The notes under the pieces were generated by a model. The model searched no databases. It had not been told where the DNA came from and worked only from the letters and a program-made list of their open reading frames with translations. Below are positions 8,586 to 17,189 of a DNA stretch of 64,000 bases, in pieces. The stretch comes from Leeuwenhoekiella aestuarii (GTDB lineage: Bacteria; Bacteroidota; Bacteroidia; Flavobacteriales; Flavobacteriaceae). Position 1 is the first letter of the stretch, and the number at the start of each line of letters is the position of its first letter. Where the stretch lies: assembly GCF_004104055.1 (NCBI RefSeq), contig NZ_QOVJ01000001.1, forward strand, positions 434,001-498,000, written 5' to 3'. A program made the position numbers and the translations under genes.

Positions 8586-9440
8586 TTAAATCTTTTTCAT
8601 CAGCCAGACATTCAGGTCTTTTTCAGCAGAATAGAACTCAGATTTATCAATGCATTTTGAAGTTGAATTCAAGAAGAAAGCTGTGGTTTTTCTTCCGGCC
8701 TCATCCCGATCCAAATAGAGCTCTATCGTTTTATAATTATCTAAAATGGGAAGTGCTTTATCTGCAAAAACAATGGAGTTTAAAATCAAAAAGTCAGCTT
8801 CTCGTTTTAAATTTGGATAGATTGTTATCAGTGATAATAGATCAAACATTCCTTCCAGAACCATCAAATTCTGGGATTCATTTTTGATCCAAGTCAGATC
8901 TTTTGGTGAGCTTGAACATTTGAAATATTTGTTTCTAAGTTCCCATCCTTCAGAATTTTTTTTGAGTCCAATGGAAAAACAATATTTATTACCAATAGTA
9001 TAGTGAACCTCCCTGCAAAAGGTATTAGCTATAGTAAGGCTGATTTTTCGTTTAGTCAAATACTGTAATAAAGCTGAATGTTGAATGAACTTTACATCTT
9101 TGATTTCAATTCCAGATTCCTTTAAATTAGAACGTTGCGGTTTTGGAAGATCGTAATTCACTGTTTTAAGTTGAGCTAAAATCTCTAGAGATTTACTCAC
9201 CGATACTTTTGAAAGCTCACAAATGAGATCTATGATGTTCCCGCCAATCCCCAATCCGTGATCGTACCAGCAGTTTAATTTTTTAGAAACTTTAAAGGAT
9301 GCTTGGGTTTCTGACCGCAGGGGACTTAGAAACCAAGCTTCCTTTTCCGAATTGCGAGTGGGAAGGTGTCCTAAAAATTCCAGCGCCTTTTCGATGGGAA
9401 TTTTTCGGGCATTTTCACACGATAGTTTTTCTTTTTTCAT
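8586..9440 (-). CDS. Toprim-domain DNA primase of mobile element
   Basis: About 284 residues from the ATG at 9440 (MKKEKLSCENAR); an earlier in-frame ATG at 9464 exists but adds only eight residues lying against the repeat array. The N-terminal half matches the degenerate primase zinc-finger region seen in Bacteroidota mobile elements (WFLSPLRSETQASFKV, then WYDHGLGIGGNIIDLI) in which most zinc ligands are lost. The C-terminal half is a Toprim fold, with the glutamate in VLEGMFDLLS and the DxD pair in LYLDRDEAGR. It would prime replication of the excised element and probably pairs with the VapE-like ATPase upstream. Confidence 0.8.
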   Translation of the reverse strand: MKKEKLSCENARKIPIEKALEFLGHLPTRNSEKEAWFLSPLRSETQASFKVSKKLNCWYDHGLGIGGNIIDLICELSKVSVSKSLEILAQLKTVNYDLPKPQRSNLKESGIEIKDVKFIQHSALLQYLTKRKISLTIANTFCREVHYTIGNKYCFSIGLKKNSEGWELRNKYFKCSSSPKDLTWIKNESQNLMVLEGMFDLLSLITIYPNLKREADFLILNSIVFADKALPILDNYKTIELYLDRDEAGRKTTAFFLNSTSKCIDKSEFYSAEKDLNVWLMKKI

Positions 9441-9464
9441 CTGTAAATAGTTTAAAAATCCCAA

Positions 9465-9660
9465 AACATCCTACCATCTTACCCATCCCAGTAAACACGG
9501 GGCTTAATGACCTGGGTAAGTCCTTTTTTCATCCTACCCATCCTACCACACATTTGGGGTAAGATGGGTAGGATTGTGGTAAGATGACTTCTTAAGATCC
9601 TACCACAAATGAACCTAATGTTTATAGGGTCTTAGAAGATTTGTGGTAGAATGGTAAGAG
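9465..9660. repeat. GGTAGGAT/GGTAAGAT repeat array with two long hairpins, candidate element replication origin
   Basis: The ~190-bp gap between the VapE-like and primase genes holds many copies of GGTAGGAT, GGTAAGAT or their complements: CATCCTACC at 9468, 9530 and 9539; GGTAAGATG at 9558 and 9578; GGTAGGAT at 9567; ATCCTACC at 9597; GGTAGAAT at 9645. Two hairpins result: 9531-9547 with 9558-9574 (17 bp, one mismatch, 10-base loop) and 9597-9610 with 9639-9652 (14 bp, one mismatch, 28-base loop). Iterated sites between replication genes fit an origin or an autoregulatory operator. Confidence 0.6.
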
Positions 9661-9681
9661 GATTTATTCTTTTTTCTTTCA

Positions 9682-10860
9682 TCAGCCTAGTTCGTAAGGA
9701 GATTCTATAAACTTCCTCTTTGCTAAGTACCCGTATATCCTGCGTTTCGGGTGTTTGATCTTCTGAAAACCAAAGCCTGAAAGGGCACGCCCCAGATTGA
9801 TCTGACTAATTCGTATGTTCAGACAATTTAGGCTAACCATAATGTCTGTGGCAGTTACAAAATCTTTTTCGTGGGTAGACTTTTCATAGTACTTGGCTAT
9901 GAGTTCCTGCTCGGTGGTCATTTTGGTATACCGCTGGTTGCGTTCCTCATTTTCATTAACATCCTTAACTGTAAGTTCCGGATTGAAATCAGGATCTTTA
10001 TAAGCCAAATGATAAGCCTGGCTCCAGAGGTCTCGAATAGCTACTTCTTTCTTATAATTAAAATCGATTGGTCCCATCAGTTCAAAACATAACCAACGCA
10101 CCGAACCTGTTTCATCATTTAAAAAGGAAGACATATTGGTCGACCCCATAAACGAACAAATTCTGGGTAGTATGGTATTTTTACGATCATAGGGCAAACG
10201 CTCGTTGATAAAGGTCTTCGAGAAAAAAGCTTTAAGCGCATTCACATCATTCTTTGAAAGTACAGCCAGCTCATCGAGATTATAGAGAAAGTTTCGGCAC
10301 AATTGAATACGGGCATCTTTATCGCTATTGATGTCTTCGGCCATATATTCGGCTAATTCCGGTGGGCAGAGATATCGGCACCAGGTTGATTTACCTGAGC
10401 TTTGACCGCTATGACTGATAATTAGAGCCTGCTTGTTGAAATACGCAGGCTCCAGAGCGCATTTGATAGCTCTTACCAGCCATTTTTTGAAATGATATAC
10501 AAATACTTCGTGTTCATAAAGCGGCACATAAGAGGCGAGCTTCTCGATATGATCGTTACCATCCCAAGCCCCCAGAGATTCAAAATATTCTCTGATTGGA
10601 TTATAGGAATCAATCAGTTCCGATTTGATCAGAATCTCCAATTTAGAAGTACTGATATCTATCCCGGCTTTGGTTAGTTCAATGATTAGTGAATTTAGAT
10701 TTAGATAGCTCCATTGCTTTTTCTGTTTCAGAGAGATTTGAAAATCGTGCGAGATTTCATTGTAAAGGATGTCGTACTTCTCAAACAGGTACTCAATGGT
10801 GTAATCGTAAACCGTCTTTTTCTTAGGATCTGCTACTTGATAAAGCTTTGAATTTTTCAT
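9682..10860 (-). CDS. VapE/VirE-family P-loop ATPase of mobile element
   Basis: 392 residues of the virulence-associated E family, helicase-like ATPases working with primases in integrative elements and phage satellites. The Walker A motif GQSSGKST lies near residue 153, followed by the acidic strand FLYNLDELA and the family segments SKTFINERLPYDRK, FMGSTN and DETGSVRWLCFEL. Residues 1-130 hold a helical N-terminal region with EYFESLGAWDGNDHI, common in the family. The C-terminal 80 residues may be a winged helix for DNA binding. It follows the HTH protein with an 18-base gap and precedes the repeat array and primase, a typical replication module. Confidence 0.85.
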   Translation of the reverse strand: MKNSKLYQVADPKKKTVYDYTIEYLFEKYDILYNEISHDFQISLKQKKQWSYLNLNSLIIELTKAGIDISTSKLEILIKSELIDSYNPIREYFESLGAWDGNDHIEKLASYVPLYEHEVFVYHFKKWLVRAIKCALEPAYFNKQALIISHSGQSSGKSTWCRYLCPPELAEYMAEDINSDKDARIQLCRNFLYNLDELAVLSKNDVNALKAFFSKTFINERLPYDRKNTILPRICSFMGSTNMSSFLNDETGSVRWLCFELMGPIDFNYKKEVAIRDLWSQAYHLAYKDPDFNPELTVKDVNENEERNQRYTKMTTEQELIAKYYEKSTHEKDFVTATDIMVSLNCLNIRISQINLGRALSGFGFQKIKHPKRRIYGYLAKRKFIESPYELG

Positions 10861-10878
10861 AGCTATAGTTTTATAGGT

Positions 10879-11169
10879 CTATAAAAATCTTCGCTTTCTA
10901 AAAGAAAGCTTTAATGCCTCTTCTTCCAATTCTGCATTAGATTGCTTGTAGTTTTGTAGCAACCACTTCTCCAATTTTTCTCTTTCAAAATAGATAAGTT
11001 TTCCATTGGGCTTACAATGCGGAATTTGTCTTGAAGAGGTAAGTTTATACATAAAGCTTTTAGATATGCCTGTGAAGTCACAGGCTTCATCAAAATTTAA
11101 TACGCGCTTGTCTGCAATTAATAATTGCTCTATACGGTCTAATTTTTCTAAAATTCTTAATAAGTCCAT
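10879..11169 (-). CDS. Excisionase-like helix-turn-helix protein
   Basis: 96 residues with a MerR/excisionase-type HTH_17 domain: NFDEACDFTGISKSFMYKLT, then IPHCKPNGKLIYFEREKLEKWL, residues about 22-72. In Bacteroidota integrative elements this small protein usually comes first in the replication/mobilization operon and acts as excision factor or regulator. A short overlapping frame at 10911-11093 is a shadow. Without an integrase in the window its partner is unknown. Confidence 0.8.
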   Translation of the reverse strand: MDLLRILEKLDRIEQLLIADKRVLNFDEACDFTGISKSFMYKLTSSRQIPHCKPNGKLIYFEREKLEKWLLQNYKQSNAELEEEALKLSFRKRRFL

Positions 11170-11278
11170 CTTTTTAGATTTTTAAGTTAATGATGGAAAA
11201 TTGGCCAACTGTCAATGATTTGAATTCAAAACAAATGACAAGAGAATCGTTTAAACTTCCAATACGTAATGGGTAACG

Positions 11279-11296
11279 ATAGGTATTATTACCTAT
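11279..11296. terminator. Perfect hairpin at the end of the cargo membrane-protein gene
   Basis: ATAGGTA at 11279-11285 and TACCTAT at 11290-11296 form a 7-bp perfect stem with a TTAT loop over the stop of the gene at 11289-12005. No T-run follows, so termination is uncertain. Confidence 0.25.
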
Positions 11297-12005
11297 TAAT
11301 GGTCTGACTTAGTAGAACAGAAATACGCTGAAGATAAGGAGAACGGTTATTGCGCCAATCAGACACATTCTTTGTGGAAATTCTTAGCAATTTACCCTTA
11401 TGGTCTTTTATTATAAAGTAGTAATTGGTAAACTCAACTATTTTAAGATTAGTCAAGTTTTCAAAACCAAAAAATACTTGACTTAAAAATTCTAAAAGCG
11501 TTTGTCTATTTATTTTAGTCGGATTGTTTGGGTTCTGGTCAATCCAGACAATAGGAGGTTTCTCTTTTAAATATTTTAAAAGCAATAGAGACTCAAAACT
11601 TTTATAATCTCCTTCAAAATAAGACTCTGAAAAAAGCACAAACACCCTCTGTATCTGATCGACCCCCACCACAATACTATTTAGTTCCTTATAAAGCTTC
11701 AGATCAAAAGAGGCCTCTTCTTTATTCTTTTCAATTGATTCATTCTTTTGAGATATAGAAAAATAGATCACAGTTATGCAAAAGAGAAAAACAAGCAAAT
11801 AAATAAATGCAAATAGAAAACGAACCCAAATTGATGCATTTTGCCAAGAAAAGAGAAACAGAATTATAAGGCAGACTAAGATTATGGTTACGAATAGTTG
11901 AGCCTGCTGTAATCTTATACCTTGAATGATAAATTTTGAACATTTCTTAAGAAGCTGTTCAAGTCTTAAAAAGGAGTTAGCTATGAGTTTAAAAAGAGAT
12001 TCCAT
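11289..12005 (-). CDS. Hypothetical protein with two membrane helices (element cargo?)
   Basis: 238 residues, not recognised. Residues 1-30 are amphipathic, residues about 35-85 hold two hydrophobic helices (FVTIILVCLIILFLFSW and FLFAFIYLLVFLFCITVIYF), and residues about 100-238 form a soluble domain rich in aromatic and aliphatic residues, with short segments such as VFVLFSESYFEGDY and IVEFTNYYFIIKDHKGKLLRI. It lies between the mobile-element HTH gene and tRNA-Leu on the same strand, where integrases or cargo genes are usually found. AT-rich codon use resembles the neighbouring element genes rather than prs. Function unknown. Confidence 0.55.
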   Translation of the reverse strand: MESLFKLIANSFLRLEQLLKKCSKFIIQGIRLQQAQLFVTIILVCLIILFLFSWQNASIWVRFLFAFIYLLVFLFCITVIYFSISQKNESIEKNKEEASFDLKLYKELNSIVVGVDQIQRVFVLFSESYFEGDYKSFESLLLLKYLKEKPPIVWIDQNPNNPTKINRQTLLEFLSQVFFGFENLTNLKIVEFTNYYFIIKDHKGKLLRISTKNVSDWRNNRSPYLQRISVLLSQTINR

Positions 12006-12133
12006 ACACTCAAATGCAGATTAACACGCTTTAAAGGTACTTATTTTGAGTTTTGTAAAGAAGAAGAAATAATAAGCAAGAAATCTATAAAAACGCTTTA
12101 TAATTGTTACTATTCTGTTACTCTTATAATCGT

Positions 12134-12167
12134 AAAAGCCTGATAGTTAAATAACTACCAGGCTTTT
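12134..12167 (-). terminator. Rho-independent terminator of tRNA-Leu
   Basis: AAAAGCCTG and CAGGCTTTT with inner TAGTT/AACTA form a strong hairpin with A- and T-runs on the two sides, five bases past the tRNA 3' end. It can work in both directions. Confidence 0.85.
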
Positions 12168-12171
12168 GATG

Positions 12172-12251
12172 TACCCCGGGCGGGAATCGAACCCGCACTC
12201 GTAAGAACTGGGTTTTGAATCCAGCGCGTCTACCAATTCCGCCACCGAGGC
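12172..12251 (-). tRNA. tRNA-Leu (anticodon CAA)
   Basis: 80 bases read on the minus strand from GCCTCGG to CCGGGGTA. The acceptor stem has two G-U pairs. The T-arm GCGGGTTCGATTCCCGC is standard, the D-arm starts GGCGGAATTGGTAGACGC, and a long variable arm marks class II. The loop TTCAAAA gives anticodon CAA, decoding UUG. One A-C mismatch occurs at the base of the anticodon loop. CCA is not encoded. It borders the mobile element, but no second copy of its 3' part was found near 6922-7066. Confidence 0.93.
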
Positions 12252-12336
12252 ATTAATGGAGGGCAAAATTAATAAAATTTCTCATTATTTAATCAAAATT
12301 CTGCTGAAATAAAGTCCGTCAAGCCAATTTAATTTA

Positions 12337-12344
12337 TACTTTTG
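12337..12344 (+). promoter_or_regulatory. -7 element (TACTTTTG) of prs
   Basis: TACTTTTG matches TAnnTTTG 42 bases before the prs ATG, just outside the tRNA-Leu 5' end. Confidence 0.6.
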
Positions 12345-12385
12345 CACCCTCTTATAAATTTAGCGAATCTAAACATAAGATAACC

Positions 12386-13327
12386 ATGTCATTATCAGCC
12401 CCTGATGCAAAAATTTTCCCGTGCACACAAAGCCGGGATTTAGCCGAAAAAATAGCGAAAGCTTACGGGCAACCGCTGGGCAAGATAATCACGTCTACCT
12501 ATAGCGATGGCGAATTTCAGCCTTCTTTTGAAGAGTCTATACGAGGATCGCGGGTTTTTATCATTGGCTCAACAATGCCAAGCAGTGAAAACCTAATGGA
12601 AATGTTATTAATGCTTGATGCTGCAAAACGTGCTTCTGCGCGTCATATCACTGCTGTTTTACCTTATTTTGGGTGGGCACGTCAGGATCGTAAAGACAAG
12701 CCACGAGTACCTATTGCAGCGAAACTAGTCGCTAATTTATTAGAAACTGCCGGAGCAACCCGTATTATAACGATGGACTTGCATGCAGATCAGATTCAGG
12801 GATTCTTTGAGCGCCCGGTTGATCATCTTTTTGCTTCAACTGTATTTTTGCCTTATTTAGAGTCACTTAATCTGCCTAATATGACAATCGCCTCTCCAGA
12901 TATGGGAGGTTCCAAAAGAGCTTATGCCTATTCTAAAGCTTTAGATTGTGATGTGGTAATCTGTTACAAACAGCGTGAAAAAGCTAACGTTATCAGTCAT
13001 ATGGAGTTGATAGGTGATGTAAAAGGCCGCAACGTTATTCTGGCAGATGATATGGTGGATACCGCAGGAACATTAACTAAAGCTGCAGACCTTATGATGG
13101 AACGCGGTGCACTAAGTGTTAGAGCGATTTGTACGCATGCACTTTTAAGTGGCAACGCTTATGAGCGCCTTCAAAACAGTAAGCTTGAAGAACTTATTGT
13201 AACAGATAGTATTCCGCCAAAACAACAAAGCGATAAAGTACGCATATTGAGTTGTGCAGATTTATTTGCCGATGTAATGCACCGCGTGCACAGCAACACG
13301 TCTATTGCATCAAAATTTTTAATGTAA
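12386..13327 (+). CDS. prs: Ribose-phosphate pyrophosphokinase
   Basis: Makes PRPP from ribose 5-phosphate and ATP for purine, pyrimidine, histidine, tryptophan and NAD synthesis. The 313 residues match the usual class I length. Motifs include YSDGEFQPSFEESIRG near the start, the ATP-site segment YFGWARQDRKDKPR, the HADQIQGFF metal segment and the PRPP loop ILADDMVDTAGT. It is followed 26 bases later by rplY, the standard flavobacterial order, so the two are probably cotranscribed from the promoter at 12337. Confidence 0.97.
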   Translation: MSLSAPDAKIFPCTQSRDLAEKIAKAYGQPLGKIITSTYSDGEFQPSFEESIRGSRVFIIGSTMPSSENLMEMLLMLDAAKRASARHITAVLPYFGWARQDRKDKPRVPIAAKLVANLLETAGATRIITMDLHADQIQGFFERPVDHLFASTVFLPYLESLNLPNMTIASPDMGGSKRAYAYSKALDCDVVICYKQREKANVISHMELIGDVKGRNVILADDMVDTAGTLTKAADLMMERGALSVRAICTHALLSGNAYERLQNSKLEELIVTDSIPPKQQSDKVRILSCADLFADVMHRVHSNTSIASKFLM

Positions 13328-13353
13328 TTTATTAATACTTAATATATAATTAA

Positions 13354-13983
13354 ATGAAGTCAATCACGATCACAGGATCTAAAAGAGAAAGCGTGGGCAA
13401 AAAGGCAACTCAAGCCCTACGTAATGCTGGAGAGGTTCCTTGCGTACTATACGGAGGGGATGAGCCAGTACACTTTAACGCACCAGAAATTGCGTTTAAA
13501 GATTTGGTTTACACTCCAGATGCGCATACCGCGACTTTGGAACTTGACGGAAACACCTATATGGCTATCCTTCAAGACATCCAATTTCACCCGGTAACAG
13601 ATCGCATACTTCACGTGGATTTCTATCAAATCTTTGAAGGTAAAGAAGTTACTATGACCATCCCTGTTCACTTTGAAGGTAACTCTAGAGGTGTACGTAA
13701 TGGTGGTGTTTTACGTAAAACATACCGTACACTACGTGTTAAGGCATTGCCTAAAAACCTTCCTGATTATGTTGTTGCAGACATCACTAAACTTAAAATT
13801 GGTGATAAATTGTACATCACAGATGTAGAACAAGGAGAATGGAAGTTCCTTCACCCAGACAACACTGTTGTTTGTCAAGTTAGAACTTCTCGTAACGTCG
13901 TTGAAGATATTGATGACGAAGATGAAGAAGGAGAAACTGAAGGTACAGAAGCTACTGAACAAGCTGCTGACGCTGCAGAATAA
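13354..13983 (+). CDS. rplY: 50S ribosomal protein L25 (Ctc form)
   Basis: Binds 5S rRNA in the large ribosomal subunit. 209 residues: an N-terminal L25 domain ([40 protein letters not shown]) and the C-terminal TL5/CTC beta domain ([16 protein letters not shown]-like segment near 115). The last 25 residues are strongly acidic ([13 protein letters not shown], then alanine-rich), as in other Bacteroidota. A strong terminator follows. Confidence 0.96.
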   Translation: MKSITITGSKRESVGKKATQALRNAGEVPCVLYGGDEPVHFNAPEIAFKDLVYTPDAHTATLELDGNTYMAILQDIQFHPVTDRILHVDFYQIFEGKEVTMTIPVHFEGNSRGVRNGGVLRKTYRTLRVKALPKNLPDYVVADITKLKIGDKLYITDVEQGEWKFLHPDNTVVCQVRTSRNVVEDIDDEDEEGETEGTEATEQAADAAE

Positions 13984-14005
13984 ATTGGGAAACCAATTCA
14001 ATCAT

Positions 14006-14034
14006 AAAACACCCGCATTAGCGGGTGTTTTTTT
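14006..14034 (+). terminator. Rho-independent terminator after rplY
   Basis: ACACCCGC, loop ATTA, GCGGGTGT, then a run of seven T; ends the prs-rplY unit. Confidence 0.92.
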
Positions 14035-14107
14035 ATACCCAAATCTCAAAACACCTAATTTTGAGATAAGCTTAACCCTTATATTCAAGCAAAACGCAAC
14101 AAAATCT

Positions 14108-14115
14108 TAAATTTG
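14108..14115 (+). promoter_or_regulatory. -7 element (TAAATTTG) of the pth operon
   Basis: TAAATTTG matches TAnnTTTG and lies 73 bases before the pth ATG, after the rplY terminator. Confidence 0.5.
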
Positions 14116-14188
14116 CCCTTCAATCACTTTAAAAAGTGTTTTAGTTTTAAAAAGCAACCAAAAACCTCATTCATTCAACAGCATAAAT

Positions 14189-14809
14189 ATGGCAGGTTTT
14201 TTCAGCAAACTTTTTAAAGCATCAAATGAACGTGAAGATCCCATGAAAAAATACCTTATTGTAGGCCTGGGAAACATTGGCCCCAAATATCACAATACCC
14301 GTCACAACATAGGTTTTAAAATAGTCGACGCTTACGCGGAAGAACAAGCTGTATCCTGGTCTACTGAAAAACTAGGAGATGTTGCTTACACTAAAGTACG
14401 TGGCAGAACAGTAGTACTGCTCAAGCCCAATACGTACATGAATTTGAGTGGGAAAGCGGTAAAGTACTGGATGCAAAAAGAAAAAATAAGTATTGAAAAC
14501 ATTCTGATCATCACAGATGATCTCAATCTCGATTTTGGCACCATACGTGTAAAAACCAAAGGAAGCGACGGCGGCCACAACGGACTCAAAGACATTCAGA
14601 ATCAATTGATGACCAGCAGCTACCCGCGTTTTAGATTTGGTATTGGCGACCGTTTTAGCAAAGGCAAGCAAATAGATTATGTGCTGGGTGAATGGGACAA
14701 AAATGAAGATCTTGATATGCCAGAAAGAATAGATATCTCGTGCAAGGTAATCGAAAGTTTTATAGCTTCGGGAGTATCTAATACCATGAACGCTTACAAC
14801 GGCAAATAA
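14189..14809 (+). CDS. pth: Peptidyl-tRNA hydrolase
   Basis: Releases tRNA from prematurely dropped peptidyl-tRNA. The catalytic core begins at the internal Met of MKKYLIVGLGNIGPKY (residue 19) and contains NTRHNIGF with the active-site histidine, PNTYMNLSG and DDLNLDFG. The ATG at 14189 adds an 18-residue tail (MAGFFSKLFKASNERED), an extension that is common in Flavobacteriaceae and has no upstream conflict, so I keep it; a start at 14243 is possible. First gene of a likely pth-ribF-HTTM operon. Confidence 0.93.
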   Translation: MAGFFSKLFKASNEREDPMKKYLIVGLGNIGPKYHNTRHNIGFKIVDAYAEEQAVSWSTEKLGDVAYTKVRGRTVVLLKPNTYMNLSGKAVKYWMQKEKISIENILIITDDLNLDFGTIRVKTKGSDGGHNGLKDIQNQLMTSSYPRFRFGIGDRFSKGKQIDYVLGEWDKNEDLDMPERIDISCKVIESFIASGVSNTMNAYNGK

Positions 14810-14810
14810 A

Positions 14811-15746
14811 TTGAAACAACACACTTCAGCAGAAAAATTTGACGGGCAAAAAGGCACTGTGGTTACCATTGGCACCTTTGACGGTGTGCATCTGGGTCAC
14901 CGCAAAATCATTAACCGTCTGCTAGATAGCGCTCAGAGTAACGATTTAGAATCTGTAGTACTTACCTTTTTCCCACATCCGCGTATGGTACTTCAGAAGG
15001 ATACAGGCATCAAGCTAATCAATTCTATTAAAGAACGTGTTGCCTTATTAGAAGCTTGTGATCTAGATCATTTAGTGATTCACCCGTTTACGCAAGAGTT
15101 TTCAAGACTTACCGCAGAAGAGTTTGTAAAAGATATTTTAGTAGATCAGCTAAAAGCCCGTAAAGTCATAATTGGCTACGACCATCGTTTTGGTCGCAAT
15201 CGCAATGCGAATATTGAAGACCTGAAAGCCTTTGGCGAACGTTATAATTTTGAGGTAGAAGAGATCTCAAAACAAGATGTAGATGATGTGGCTGTTAGCT
15301 CTACCAAAGTAAGAAAAGCACTTAATGAAGGGAATCTGGATCTGGCGAATGAATATCTTGGATACTCTTTTATGCTCAACGGAATAGTTTCCAAAGGAAA
15401 AGGACTGGGACGAAAATTCAATTACCCTACCGCTAATTTAAAAATTGAAGAGCCCTACAAGCTTATTCCGGCAAAAGGCGTTTATGTTGTGCAATCTAAT
15501 CTTGCCGGAAAAACCGTCTACGGAATGATGAGCATAGGTACAAATCCAACCGTTGGCGGCAATGCGCTTACCATTGAAACTTTCTTTTTTGATTTTGATC
15601 AGGATTTATATGACCAGCATTTACAAATTGAGTTACTCACCCGAATACGCGATGAGAAAAAATTCAATTCTGTAGATGAACTTATTGCAGCCATGCAGGC
15701 TGATGAACAATTTTCTAAAGCATTCATTCAAAAACTAGATGCTTAA
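14811..15746 (+). CDS. ribF: Bifunctional riboflavin kinase / FMN adenylyltransferase
   Basis: Converts riboflavin to FMN and then FAD. 311 residues: N-terminal nucleotidyltransferase with GTFDGVHLGHRKII and the GYDHRFGRNRNANIEDL segment, then the flavokinase domain from about 185 (KGKGLGRKFNYPTANL). The only good start is TTG at 14811, one base after the pth stop, so translation is probably coupled to pth; no ATG lies near the N terminus. The end overlaps the next gene by 8 bases. Confidence 0.94.
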   Translation: MKQHTSAEKFDGQKGTVVTIGTFDGVHLGHRKIINRLLDSAQSNDLESVVLTFFPHPRMVLQKDTGIKLINSIKERVALLEACDLDHLVIHPFTQEFSRLTAEEFVKDILVDQLKARKVIIGYDHRFGRNRNANIEDLKAFGERYNFEVEEISKQDVDDVAVSSTKVRKALNEGNLDLANEYLGYSFMLNGIVSKGKGLGRKFNYPTANLKIEEPYKLIPAKGVYVVQSNLAGKTVYGMMSIGTNPTVGGNALTIETFFFDFDQDLYDQHLQIELLTRIRDEKKFNSVDELIAAMQADEQFSKAFIQKLDA

Positions 15747-17097
15747 TAAATGGCTTTTTAAACAGGTAGACAACAGTGCTCTCATCGTATTTAGAGTACT
15801 GTTTGGTTTTTTAATAACCGTAGAAGCCTGGGGAGCTATCGCTACAGGGTGGGTCAAGGAAACCCTGCTTGAGGGTGATTTTACTTTTAATTTTATAGGC
15901 TTAGATTTTTTACAACCACTTCCCGGGGATGGCATGTATTATTATTATGCTATAATGGGTTTATTTGGTGTCTTTGTGATGCTCGGGCTTAAATATCGAT
16001 TTAGTGTTTTAGCCTATGCCGTGATGTGGTCAGCGGTTTATTTGATGCAAAAATCTTCATACAACAACCACTATTATCTCTTGATGCTTTTATTAGGCAT
16101 TATGGCATGTTTACCAGCACACCGCTATCTTTCTTTAGATGTAAAATACAATCCTAAGCTCAAAAAACTGAGTATGCCACGCTGGGTATATGTAATCATT
16201 ATTGCTCAACTATGGATTGTTTACACCTACGCTTCCATAGCAAAATTATACCCAGACTGGCTAGACGCAAGTATGGCCGGTGAACTTATGGAAGCTCGCA
16301 AAAACTACTGGCTGGTGGGTGATTTTCTTCAGCAAAAATGGGTACACTGGTGTATCGCTTATTTTGGGATTCTGTTTGACGGACTCATCATTCCGGCTTT
16401 ACTATATAAACCTACCCGGAAAATGGCCTTTATAATTTCGATCTTTTTCCACCTGTTCAATTCGTTCATTTTTCATATTGGCATATTCCCGTATATGTCA
16501 TTAGCGTTCACACTATTCTTTTTTCCGCCAGAAACCATACAGCGTATTTTTCTACAAGGGAAAAGATTATATACAAAAAATGAAATCATCAGACCTAAGC
16601 ACTACAAACCCGCTCTTGTATGCTTTATAATATATTTCTTAATTCAAATTGGGCTCCCTTTAAGACATTGGGTCATACAAGATGACGTGCTCTGGACGGA
16701 AGAAGGACATCGTCTCAGTTGGCGCATGATGCTGCGATCAAAAGGCGGAAGAATCAGTTTTAAAGTTGTTGATAAAGCAACAGGTTTAGAATTACCATTT
16801 AATTATCGTAAAATGCTCTCTCGCAAGCAACAACGCGCTATAGGTGCTAAACCAGATGTGATCTGGCAATTTTGTCAACGTGTGAAGAATGATTTTGCTA
16901 AAAAAGGCAAGGATGTTGCTATCTATGTAGATTGTAAAATACGTATCAACGGGGGTGACCTGAACACCTTAATAGATCCTAAAGTTGATATGACAACTGC
17001 AAAATGGGATTACTTCTGGCACAACGAGTGGCTCCTGCCCTCCCCTTTAGATAAAGAAATTAAAAAACCGCCCTATTCACGGGTTTCTTTTGAATAA
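15739..17097 (+). CDS. HTTM domain membrane protein (vitamin K-dependent carboxylase-like)
   Basis: 452 residues. The first ~290 residues hold several membrane helices with the HTTM pattern (ALIVFRVLFGFLITVEAW, SSYNNHYYLLMLLLGIMACLP, IFFHLFNSFIFHIGIFPYMSLAF), the fold shared with vitamin K-dependent gamma-glutamyl carboxylase. The C-terminal ~150 residues form a soluble beta-rich domain (HRLSWRMMLRSKGGRISFKV). Bacterial members have no settled substrate. The gene overlaps ribF by 8 bases, so it is coexpressed with FAD synthesis, though no flavin motif is seen. The family call is fairly sure, the reaction is not. Confidence 0.8.
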   Translation: MLNKWLFKQVDNSALIVFRVLFGFLITVEAWGAIATGWVKETLLEGDFTFNFIGLDFLQPLPGDGMYYYYAIMGLFGVFVMLGLKYRFSVLAYAVMWSAVYLMQKSSYNNHYYLLMLLLGIMACLPAHRYLSLDVKYNPKLKKLSMPRWVYVIIIAQLWIVYTYASIAKLYPDWLDASMAGELMEARKNYWLVGDFLQQKWVHWCIAYFGILFDGLIIPALLYKPTRKMAFIISIFFHLFNSFIFHIGIFPYMSLAFTLFFFPPETIQRIFLQGKRLYTKNEIIRPKHYKPALVCFIIYFLIQIGLPLRHWVIQDDVLWTEEGHRLSWRMMLRSKGGRISFKVVDKATGLELPFNYRKMLSRKQQRAIGAKPDVIWQFCQRVKNDFAKKGKDVAIYVDCKIRINGGDLNTLIDPKVDMTTAKWDYFWHNEWLLPSPLDKEIKKPPYSRVSFE

Positions 17098-17162
17098 ACA
17101 ATACGTATTTCTCGCCGAATAAATCAGCAGAACTTACCTGTTAATTTTAAAAGGCATTTACG

Positions 17163-17170
17163 TACTTTTG
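17163..17170 (+). promoter_or_regulatory. -7 element (TACTTTTG) of serS
   Basis: TACTTTTG matches TAnnTTTG 19 bases before the serS ATG. Confidence 0.6.
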
Positions 17171-17189
17171 CCGTCTAAAATCTAAGCCA

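Noticed and set aside
9465-9660. CRISPR array
   Set aside because: Repeats are 8-9 bp, on both strands, unevenly spaced and form hairpins; no spacers and no cas genes.
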